A DNA stretch of 35,000 nt from Neocallimastix lanati (nom. inval.). Its lineage: Eukaryota; Neocallimastigomycota; Neocallimastigomycetes; Neocallimastigales; Neocallimastigaceae. Numbering within the stretch: position 1 is the stretch's first letter; each line of letters begins with the position of its first letter. The stretch lies in assembly GCA_016946835.1 (NCBI GenBank), contig JACVTC010000071.1:760001-795000 (forward strand). Reading direction: 5' to 3'. Under the pieces are notes generated by a model. It was not told the origin of the DNA and did no database searches. It was given only the letters and a program-made list of their open reading frames with translations. This document shows, in pieces, positions 1 through 11,048 of this stretch. The translations under genes and the position numbers were made by a program.

Positions 1-100
1 AAGAAAAAGCAATATATGCAATATATATATATATATATAATTTAATTTATAAATTAAATAACAAATAGAATCAAATAAAAAAAAAAATTTTTTTTTTTAC

Positions 101-928
101 AAGTAATTTAAGTTTTTTAATTTGCCTAATGATGTTGGTAACTCTCCTTCGAAATTATTATCAGATAAATCTCTATTAAAAATTAAAAATATATACAATT
201 TTTTTATTTATTCATTAATTTAATATCATATTACTTTAGTATTTTAAATTACTTTATTTACAAATTTAATATATATATTAATAAATCAATAACATAAATA
301 AAAAAACATTGGTAAAAGTAAAAAAATAAAATAAAATAAAATAAAAATTTGTTTAAAATTTTAATAAATTATAAATTTACAAATAGGTTAAAGTAGATAC
401 ATCTCCAATACTTTCTGGAAGAGTACCGATCATTTTATTTGCTCTAAAACTCCTAATATTATTAAAATATTTATAAACATAAATTTTAATATAAATTCAT
501 AAATATATAAAATATTATTAATAATATATAAAAGATTTATATATATTTACAATGTTCGTAAGCTTTTAATTTTATGTAAATTAGTTGGTAAGTATAAATT
601 TATATTGTTTTCAGCAAATGAACTTTTTTTTATATCAGATTTATATATAATTTTTATATGTTTAATAATTTAATTGTATTAGTAATTTCTATTTTTTTAT
701 TATTACAATAAATACACTTCTTGATATAAATATTTTTGAATAAAATATATTTTTTTAACATACAGGAAATATAAAGCTTTTAATTCACTAAGTTTTTCGA
801 TAACATAAGGTAAATCTGTATTATGAATTTCAAAATTTCTTAATTCTCTAAAAATATATATATAAAAAAAATATATATATATAAAAATATATATTTAATA
901 TGTAATTTTATATAATAATAAAAATTAA

Positions 929-959
<31 letters not shown>

Positions 960-1303
960 TTCTGAAAATGGTAAAACAATTATATTTATTTGACAAATTA
1001 AATTAATAATAATAACAAATAACTGTATTAATGTCAATATAAATATAATACATACACTTTATCAATAACATATCCATTATTATTAGTACTACAATGGATT
1101 CCCTCAAGGTTACAACAAGTAGGAGAATCAATATTTAATTTATTCAATTTATTATCTATAGCTTCTGAAATATCTAGGAGATTAAATACTTCATTTAAAA
1201 TCTGACATTCATCAGCCATAATTTTTGGAATAATTTCTCCAAAGCTAATTATTGTAATTAAAAAAACTTTTAAAAAGTTTCTTGAAAAATATCGCTTATT
1301 CAT
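101..1303 (-). CDS. Secreted leucine-rich-repeat protein, 5' part (partial, multi-exon)
   Basis: I assembled exons on the minus strand at 1303-1056, 847-764, 622-551, 452-381 and 172-101. The gene continues past the left edge, because no acceptor is visible in 1-100. Exon 1 starts MNKRYFSRNF, has a hydrophobic signal segment ending near IMA (residue 30), then a cysteine-containing cap with CCNLEGIHC, like the CCxWxGVxC cap of plant-type LRR proteins. Each later exon encodes one LRR (LxxLxLxxNxxxGxLPxxLGxLxxL): for example NNFEGELPTSLGKLKNLNYL in 172-101. The last three exons are exactly 72 bp; the first LRR exon is 84 bp. All introns are phase 2 and use GTATGT, GTAAAT or GTAAAA donors and AG acceptors. 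The reading frame joins cleanly at every junction. Likely role: secreted or surface recognition protein; ligand unknown. The start is chosen because a later Met (MADEC) would remove the signal peptide. Confidence 0.85.
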
Positions 1304-1833
1304 TTTTATTTATTTATTATTGTTAATATTATTATTATTTTTTAAATTTAAAAATAATATATATTTAAATAGCTTTATCCTTCTTCTTATATATTTATAT
1401 ACTTTTTTTTTAAATTTTACTATAATTACTATGTCTATTATAATTATTAAGTGAATAAAAATTGTTTTATATTGTTTAAATATTAAAATTATATAGTCTT
1501 TATTTTTAATTTAATTATTAATTAAAATATTTTATCACTTTTAATTTTATTGTAAATTTATCATTTATTTATATTATTCATATAAATATTTAATCTAATG
1601 AACTATTATAATTTTTGTCTTAAAATAATGTGAATTAAAACCGTAAAGGTGGTTATAATATGCGAAAATGTTTTTTTATAATTTGGTATAAATTGAATAA
1701 TATAATATTTATCGAAATTTTTTTAAAAAAAATGTACATATATAATAACAAGAGATATATTATCTTTATAATAACAAAAGTATTTCTTTAATTATATTTC
1801 TTATTTTAAGGAATTTATAAGTTGTTAATATTA

Positions 1834-1917
1834 AGATTAAATAATAATTTTTTTTAAATATATTGATTAGAGAAAAGATTAAATAATAAATTTTTTTAAA
1901 TATATTGATTAGAGAAA
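1834..1917. repeat. 42-bp tandem duplication
   Basis: Two nearly identical 42-bp copies (1834-1875, 1876-1917), each starting AGATTAAATAATA and ending GATTAGAGAAA. They differ by about one base in the internal T run. Probably replication slippage. Confidence 0.8.
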
Positions 1918-2375
1918 AAAAAAAAACATTTTTTTAATTTTAATTTATAAATGTATATATATATATAAAGAGATTAATAACAATATATTAATGAATAATT
2001 ATAATATAATTTGACTTATTTACCTTACGTTATATATTATAGTTGTTTTTTTTTTTATTTTTTTTATTTTTATTTTTTTTTTTTTTTTTTTTTAATTTTT
2101 TATCAGATAAATAGTATTATATAATATAAATATTTTAAAAATTAATATATTTATTTTATTAAATAATTTATTGGTTTTATTATACAAACAAGTAGTACCG
2201 TAAATTTCCAAGGCATGCATATAAGTTAAATTTAATAAAAATATTTTAAATAATTAATTAAATTTGATTAATTTTGCATTGAAAAATAATATATTGAAAG
2301 GTATACTGTAATATATGTTATATACATAAATAAATTACATACTAACTATTATTTTAAAACTTTCTTGTTTTTATT

Positions 2376-2492
2376 AATTTATTTATTTATTTATTTATCT
2401 ATTTATTTATTTATTTATTTATCTATTTATTTATTTATTTATTTATCTATTTATTTATTTATTTATCTATTTATTTATTTATTTATTTATTT
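2376..2492. repeat. (TTTA)n minisatellite with regular TCTA interruptions
   Basis: About 117 bp of tandem TTTA/ATTT tetramers in which a T is replaced by C (ATCT) every 16-28 bp. The higher-order spacing shows that blocks of several tetramers were duplicated together. Confidence 0.9.
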
Positions 2493-4138
2493 TTTATATA
2501 TATGAAACAAATAATTAAATAATAAACTAAATAAACTATATTTTTAGAACTATTTACTATTATTTATTATTAATTATTAATTAATTATTAAAATTATTTT
2601 TATATCAATATTATAATTAATTCTATAATAATTTAATTTCCAATACATTTTATTATAAAAACAATAATAATAATTAAAATTCAAATAATCACATAATTAA
2701 GTTAAATATCTCAGAAATAGCTAAAAATTTTAATTAAATATTTAACCATTTAACCTTTAAAAAACTTTAAATTAACATTGGAAAGGTTAAAATTAGTTTA
2801 GTAGCTCAGAAATCATAAGCAAAAACACTAAGTGACGTGACGTGACTATTTTGTGATTTATGATATTTTTATATGCATTATAAATATAATTGTGCGGCTA
2901 TTAGTGAATTATAAAATAACTTTGATAAAAAGACTTATTATTTATTTTCATTTATATAAATTATTTATTATATAAAATAAAATTCATTTAAATAATAAAT
3001 AATAGCTAATAATTAATATTTTATTTTTTATATTATTTAAATATAATTGTTAAGTAATAATAAATAATATAAAAATAAATAGAAAACAAATAATATTTAA
3101 TAATATTAATAATAATTAAAGTTAATATTTAATTCATAATTATAAATAACATATAAAAATAATATTAAATAATAAAAGTAATATTTTATTTGTTATTAGT
3201 TTTAAAATATTTTATTTTATATAAATCTTGTTTAAATATGAATTTTTTATTTTTCTCTCTTAAGTGCTATTAATTTCTTGTACTACCAATATAAAAGGAA
3301 AAAAAAATAATTTTATATATTAATAATTTTATCATAAAACAAGTATTAAATATTTGAATAAATTATTTTTTGTTAAAGGTTACTATATTTAGTTAAAGGT
3401 TAAATTACATTAAATAATTAATATATTAATATGATTCGTACATTATTTTTAATTGTATATAATTTCATATTTCATTGAACTATATTGAAACAATTTATTT
3501 ATATATTTATTATATATTCATTTAATTTTTTTTTCTAATTTTTCATCAAACCTCAAAAAATGAAAATTTTTGTAAATGATATTTTATATGTAAAAGACAA
3601 TTTGTTTATTCATTAATTTATTATATATTCATTTAATTAAATTGGAATGAATAGTTAATATTTTTAATAATAATAAGATAAAGTAAAAATATATAGTATA
3701 TCACAAAAGGAATATTTTGAACTAAAAAAAAAAAAAAAAAAAAAAAAAACTATTAGAGCAAATGAGGGAGTTTGGTTTATCGAATTTTCATAATAATCTC
3801 TTCTAAAATACTTTTGATTATATAATTAAGTTTTAAAATATGATTTTTATATTTAATATAAAATAAATTTTCTATATAATAAATAATCATTCTTTTTGAA
3901 GAACAATTAAAAAAAAAAAAAAAAAGGATAAACAAGCATAAAAAATATATATATATATATAAAATATAAAATTAAAAATATACAATATAAAATAAAAAAT
4001 AAAAATAAAAATAAAAATAAAAAATATAAAACAAAAAATAAAAATAAAAATAAAAACAGAATAAACATTTTATTATAAAAATTTAATTTAATAAAAAACA
4101 TTTATTTCATTAAAGACGCTGATAAAGTTGGTTTATGA

Positions 4139-4198
4139 ACTTTAATTTTGTTTATAAAAATATATTTTACTTTTATTTTTCATAAACAAAATTAAAGT
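4139..4198. repeat. Perfect 17-bp inverted repeat (hairpin)
   Basis: The left arm 4139-4155 (ACTTTAATTTTGTTTAT) is the exact reverse complement of 4182-4198, with a 26-bp AT loop. No flanking gene ends here, so a terminator role is not supported. It may be a relic of a small mobile element or a chance AT palindrome. Confidence 0.65.
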
Positions 4199-4643
4199 AT
4201 TAATTATTGTATCAGAATTATTTTCAATTTCTATTAATTTGAAATTAATTACTGATTATTTTTTATAAAAAATTAATTTTATTTAAGTTTTTTTTTTTTT
4301 TTTTTAATAAAATATTTCAAAGCATATAAAATTCTTAGTTTGACTAAATAAAATGATAAGAAAATAAAAAATAAAAAAATTTTTTTTTTCTTTTGAAATA
4401 TTTTAGAATTATATAATTCTATGAATAAAGAAAATAAAATAAATTACAGTTTTCAATAAATTCAAAGAAAAAAATTATATAATGCTATAATAATACTATT
4501 ATTAAACATATTCTTTAAAATAAGATATATTTTAATGAATAAATATATAATATATAATATATAATCATTTAATATATATTCATATTTCATTTTTTTTTTT
4601 TTTTTAAATAAATATATATTAATTGAAATAATAAAAATTAATG

Positions 4644-5252
4644 ATTTAACATTAGTAATACATATAAAAATTTTTATAATACTATTTTTCTTTTATATAA
4701 AAAATATAAATTTTTATATTTATAAATTAAAATTAATATAAAAAAGAAAAAAAAAAAAAAAAAAAAAAAAAACGTCATGTAAAAATATATACAACAATAT
4801 TTATTCCATATCAAAAATAAACATAAAATAATTTATAACAATGCTTATCTCATTAAATAATATATGAAATAAATAATATATTTTAATGAATAAAAATCAA
4901 TCCAAATTTCATTTATAAAATTATAAATAATATAAAATTCTTTTAGTATTATATCTATTGTATTAACCTTTTTATTTATATTATGAATATTATTTTAATA
5001 TAATTTATAAAAATTACAAAAATTTATCATTAGTAATAGGTTTAATATTTAAAACAATAATATTGTTTTTCCTTATAATTATAAAATTAAAAAATTAATA
5101 AATTTTCCTTATAATTAAAAAATTAATAATTTAACATTAGTAATAGATATAAAATTTAAAACAATAATATTATTTTTCTTTGTAATTAAAAAATATATAA
5201 AATTAATAGTTAATTTATATTTTTATAAACTTAAAATTAAAAAAAATAACAA

Positions 5253-5289
<37 letters not shown>

Positions 5290-5370
5290 ATGAAATAATT
5301 TATTACAATAGTTATTCCATCTTAAAAATAAACATGAAATAATTAATACCAAGTCATATTTCATCTTTTA
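4644..5370. repeat. Degenerate direct duplication, about 0.5 kb period
   Basis: The motif CATTAGTAATA recurs at about 4650, 5028 and 5135. The stretch TTATTCCAT followed by AAAAATAAACAT(A/G)AAATAAT recurs at about 4801 and 5312, each time after a long A tract. Copies are diverged, so the duplication is old. Confidence 0.55.
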
Positions 5371-8039
5371 GATAATAAATAAAATAAAATGTAGAAACAA
5401 AGACAATAAATACTTATGACTTTTTTTTTTTAAAAGAAAAAAAAAAAAAAGGAAAAGATGAAATAAAATAAAAATAAAATAAAAAATAAGAAAAAAAAAT
5501 AAGAAAAAAAGAAAAAAAAAAGAAAAAAACAAATCATATATAAGTAATATTTATAATTTATTTATAATATTTTATAATTTCATATATAAAAATCAGTAAA
5601 ACAAATATTGGATGAGAATACAATTCAAAAGAATCAAAGATTTAATTTTTTATAAAATTTAATTTTATAAATAAATAAAAAAAATAATATATATATTTAT
5701 ATTATTGAAAAAATAATATTAAAAGTAATATTTTTAAAATTAGTAATAATTTAAATTTAATTATAATATTAAATTTTAGATAATTAAATTTAAAATATTA
5801 AAGTAAAAAAATAAATTATAATAAAATGAATTATATTAAATATTTAATATTTCTATTAAAGTATTTATATGTATCAATATTGAATGAAATACTTTTCTAT
5901 AATTTTATTTATTTTTTATGTATTTATAATATTAATTTTTTTTTTTTTAATATTTATAATATCAAATTTTCAAATTTAGTGAAAATAAAAATTATCAATA
6001 TCTAATACATCTTTTAAAAAAAAGAAAATTTATTAATTTTTCATATATTAATTCATTTAATCAAAAAAAAAAAAAAAAAAAAAAAAAACTTTTAAAAAAC
6101 TTTTATTAAAAACAATTATTATAATATACTAAAAATAAAAATTTTGTAAAATTGAAATTTTTAAAAATACTTATTATATTATTATTTTAAATATTATTTT
6201 ATTAATTATTTTTCCTAGTTAATTTTTTTTTTTTTTTTAAAATTGGAAGATATTTATTATTTTATTAGTTATATATCTTTTTGATTATTTTTAATTTTAT
6301 TCTATTATTAGTTTTAATTATATTTGAATTAGGTATGTATTATTTTGTTATTATGAGTTTTATAAAAATTAAAAGAAAAACAATTGTACATAATTCATTT
6401 GCTAGATTTACGGTATATTTATATAATATAAACATATTACTTTAATGAAATTTAAATGAAATCATAATAATTATAATTATATATTAAATGAAATTTCATT
6501 TAATATAATTATTATTATTTCATATAAAATTTGTTTAATATATAATTATTATGGTTTCATTTAAATTAAATTCTAATTTATACCAAATTTTAATATATAA
6601 ATGTTTAAAGTTTATTTAATAAAAAAAAATTATAGATTATTATTTTTACCATAATATATTATACATTTATGCTTAATTTAATATACTATATTTATAAAAT
6701 TTAGTTTAATTTAATAATTATTTTTTTTTTTTTTTTTGGTATTAATTTCTAATAAATTAATTTATTTTAAATGTGAAAATTTTAGAAAAATATAAAATAT
6801 ATATTTTATTTAATTTTAAAATTATAAAATAATATTAAATTATTTTTATTTAAATTAAAATGGATTATTTTATTATTAAATATAATTATATTAAACTAAA
6901 AAACGTATTTAAAATATTGTTCATTTTAAAATATAAAATAAACTTTTTTTTTTTTTAAATTATTAACTTTTAAAGTTCTGGAACTTTATTTAAAAAAAAA
7001 AGTATTGATTATAATTTAAATTTAATAATTTTTCCATTGAATTTTATTTTTATTATTATAAATATGCTTAATATATTTTATATTTTGAGAGGTGTAAAGT
7101 TTCGAGATTTACAATTCAAGATGAATAAAAATAAGCAAGTAAAAAATAAAAATAAAGAAAAAAAAAATAAAAAGAATATAAATAAATATTAAATAATATT
7201 TATGATCATAACCCATCATTTATTGTAAAAAAAATAAAATATTATTGAAGAAAGTATAAATAGTTAAAATATCAATTATTAATAATTAATAATAATAATA
7301 ATAAATAATAATAATCATAATAATATAATTTTAAATAATTTTTTTAACAATAAAATTAGAAATTAAAAAAAAAAAAAAAAAGTTAATACCACATAATTTC
7401 AATATAAACTGATATTAAAAGTAATAATGAAGGATAAAATTATAAATTCTTAATATATAGAAATAGTATTAATTTAGAAAAAGTTATATATTTTTTTTTC
7501 ACCATAATAATTAGCATTAGTAATAATAAAAAAGAAAAAATGAATTATTCAATTACAATTTTACAAAATCGGTTACTACAGTATATTATAAGTATATTAT
7601 ATGATATTTAAATATTATAAGTGGGATATACTTTTATAATAAATAATTTTAATAATTTATACATAGTTCAACTTATTAAGTAATATACAAAATTTATATT
7701 AATTTAAATATTTTTTTTTTGTAAACTTTGTTTCATATAATTCAATAAATATTTAAATTAAAATTTGATTAATGTTTATTTGTTTATTTATTAAAATTAT
7801 CATTAAGTTTTCCGTATTGTTATCATTATAAATGGTTTTAATTTTTTTAATGATGTAGATAAATATTCATAAAAAAAAAAAAAAAAAAAAAAAAATTAAA
7901 AAAAGGTTCCTCAAATTTTAATTAGATATTACCAAATAATATAACAATAATGCATATTAATTATTATTAAAAAAAAATTATAATGAAATAATTTAAAAAT
8001 AATGAGTATGAATTATTATAAAAAAAAGTTTTAAATGAA

Positions 8040-8208
8040 ATAACTTATTTATAGTATATTAATAGATTAATTAATTGATTTATTATATTTCAAAAATATT
8101 AAAATATCATTATTAATTTATACATTTTATAAAAAAAAAAAAAAAAATAGTATTATAAAATAACTTATTAATAATATATTAATAGATCAATTAATTGATT
8201 TATTATAT
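8040..8208. repeat. Diverged 120-bp spaced direct repeat
   Basis: A stretch of about 49 bp beginning TAACTTATT and ending TTGATTTATTATATT occurs near 8040-8088 and again near 8160-8208, with a few substitutions. An A-rich spacer separates the copies. Confidence 0.6.
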
Positions 8209-8796
8209 TAACAAAAATAATTAAAAAAAAAAAAAAAAGACACTATAAATAAAAGGAAAAAGAAAAAAAATTATTTATTTCTTTTTCTTTTTAGTATTTT
8301 TGATTAAAAAAAGTGTAAAAAGAAAAGTATATATATATATATATATATAAAGGAAAAGAAAAAAAAAATCAATAAATTTGATAAAATAACATATCAAATC
8401 TTTCAATTGTAAAGAAAAAAATTGAATGAATTTATATAAATATTATAACAGTTTTAAAAAAGAAATTGTAATAACTATTAAACTAAATAAATGAATTAAA
8501 AAAAAAAATACAATATATTTCATAAATAAAAAAGCAAAACGTAAAAATAAATTAACAACAAATTTCAAGTTATAAATACAATTTTAAAAATAAAAAAAAA
8601 ACAAACATTTATTTTTAAGAATATTATATGAAAAAATTTTATTAATAAAAAAAAAAAAAAAAAAAAAAAAATAAAATAAGATAAAAAAGAATTTTTCTTT
8701 TTTTTTTTTTTTTTATCTTTCTTTTTGATGAATTGAAATATTTCTTTTTTTTATTTAAATATATATATGTATATTTTCAATATCTTGTAAATAAAA

Positions 8797-8799
8797 ATG
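8797..8799 (+). other. Candidate start-codon mini-exon of the ABC transporter
   Basis: ATG at 8797-8799 is followed directly by a donor GTAATT, the same hexamer used by the next intron of this gene. Splicing to the AAAAG acceptor ending at 9063 is phase 0 and gives M followed by NSKYQHQF, in frame with the rest of the gene. No in-frame ATG exists in the body exon between the upstream stop at 9031 and the first membrane segment. The alternative is that the start codon was lost (AAG at 9061). Confidence 0.45.
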
Positions 8800-9027
8800 G
8801 TAATTTTTTTAAGTTATATTAATATATAATATAATTATTAATTAATTTTTTTTTTTTTTAAAAAAAAAAAAAGAAAATAAGGATTTCAATTTTATTTTCT
8901 ATTTTATTTTTATAAATTTTACTGATAATTTTTTTTTTTATAAAAATAATAATAATACAATAGTAATAATTTATTTTATATTAATTATTTTTAATATTTT
9001 ATTAAATAATTATGTATATATTTATTT

Positions 9028-9063
<36 letters not shown>

Positions 9064-9064
<1 letters not shown>

Positions 9065-10847
9065 ATTCCAAATATCAACATCAATTCATAGCTTTAGTGA
9101 AAAAAAATATTCTTTTAAAAAAAACTCAAAAATATAGAACTTTTATAGAAATATTTATACTATTAATATTTATGCTATTTACAGGTAATTTTATCACTGA
9201 TATAATAATAGAAATTTTAATATTATCTTATTTTTCTAAATTGTAAATCATATATAATTCATTACAATTAATATAATTACATAGCATTCATAAATGGGGA
9301 AAATAATATAGGGATAACTCAAGAAAAGGGACCGTCAAGTCCTATTAGTATTAATAAAATATTTCAACTAAAAAATTATACCTCTACACATCAAAAACCT
9401 ATCATTGGATTTGTTTTACCCGAGGATAATCCTGATGATAATATAATTCATATGATAATGAATAATGATATATTATCAGGGTATCATTTCAAGCATTTCA
9501 AAGATAGAAATCAAATGAATGATTATTACTACGAAAATCATGAACAGTTTTTATTAGCTGGGGTTATTTTTGAAAGTAGGGATTATTTTCAATATACTAT
9601 AAGAGTTAATGATACCTTAGTTCCTAAGACAACAGCAAAACGATATGTTGATGATGTTGTCAATCAGGAAATATTTAATATGAATAATAATTTAACCGAA
9701 CCTGAAAAATATTTAAATATCTTTACTCCGTTACAAGTAGCAATAGATCAATCAATTATTCGTTTAGCTACGAGGAATGATAATTTCATCTATCATCCAT
9801 ATATTGGTGAATTTGGAAAACCATTGGATATCTATTATATTAATGATTTATACGTTGCTGCATTTCCTTACTTTATTTCAGTGAGTTACGCTTTTATATG
9901 TATCATGATTATCAACTCAATAGTATTAGAAAAGGAAAAAGGTATTAAGGAAACCTTATTACTGTCAGGGGTATATCCTTCAGTATTCTGGTTGAGTTGG
10001 TTTGTCATCTACGCTGCCTTATTTACTGTGATTAGTCTTATTTTAACGGTATTATATATTCAAACAAAAACACTCTCCAATGTTAACCCCATCTTCGTAT
10101 TTCTTAGTATTCTTTTTTATGGATTTAGTTTAATTATCTTATCATTTTACATCAGTTGTTTTTTCCATAATACCAAAACTTCTGGAGTGGTTTCTTCCAT
10201 TATCATCATCTCCTTTTGTTGCTCTGAATTATGCATTAGTTTTTTAAATAGAACTCAGAAAGTCATACTATCTTTTCCTTTTTCTCCTATAGCTTTTGGA
10301 TCTTTTATTATGGAAGCCAATAATTTGAAATTAAATGATCAAACTTTGTCATTAACTAATATCTTTCATTCTTCCGCTGGAACTTTTTTCATATGTATCT
10401 TTTTAAATAATTTGCTATACCTCCTTTTACTTTCAATAACCGATAGAGTAAACTCGGGAGAAAATAATTTATATCACTACTTTTCAAAAAAATTTTTAAA
10501 GAAAGAAATAGAAGAGAATAGTAAAATAACCTATCTTCAAGATATTGAAGAAGATTTTCAGGAACGTTCAAATAAAATACCAGCAGTAGAAGTTTGTGAA
10601 CTTTATAAAGTATATAAACGTAAAAGAAATTGGATTGGAAAAAAATATAATAAAAATAGATCTACTTTTTTCACCGCTTTAAATAATGTGAGTTTTAAGG
10701 TTTATCAAGATGAAATTTTTTCAATTTTAGGTAGGAATATAAAAATAATTAAAATAATCCTAATAATATTATTAAAATTATTTTTTTGATTTTTTGATTT
10801 GTTTTGTTTTGTTTATCAAAAATATTTAATTAGTTAATATAAATATT

Positions 10848-10892
<45 letters not shown>

Positions 10893-11017
10893 ACCTTTTA
10901 CTTTTTATCTTTTTAAAATACTAAAACTTTCATTTTTCTTTTCTTTTCCCTTATTGACTAATATTTTTATTATTTGCAAATTTTAATGGAATAAAATTTT
11001 TATTCAATCTATATTAT

Positions 11018-11048
<31 letters not shown>

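Larger units (their letters stand above)
1304..8796. other. Gene-poor AT-rich intergenic DNA
   Basis: About 7.5 kb, nearly all A and T, with many A or T runs of 10-30 bases, (AT)n tracts and small degenerate duplications listed separately. I found no open frame of normal amino-acid composition, no tRNA and no splice-linked exons. It should contain the promoter of the LRR gene (upstream of 1303, reading left) and that of the ABC transporter. A TATAAATA string lies near 8244, but such strings are expected by chance here. A few short patches of higher complexity (about 2760-2900, 3750-3800, 5590-5650, 7080-7140) have no assignable function. Confidence 0.7.

Noticed and set aside
848-1055. Open frame continuing downstream of LRR exon 1
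   Set aside because: It falls in the intron; a GTATGT donor at 1055 spliced to the acceptor before 847 keeps frame and continues the LRR protein.
3907-4101. 64-codon minus frame rich in Phe and Leu
   Set aside because: It lies on an A-tract and AAAAT repeat stretch, a low-complexity artefact.
7120-7192. 23-codon Lys/Asn frame starting MNKNKQVKNK
   Set aside because: Pure low-complexity A-rich sequence with no supporting signal.
8244-8251. TATAAATA as a TATA box for the ABC gene
   Set aside because: It matches the consensus but such strings are expected by chance at this A+T content and it lies over 500 bp from any candidate start.
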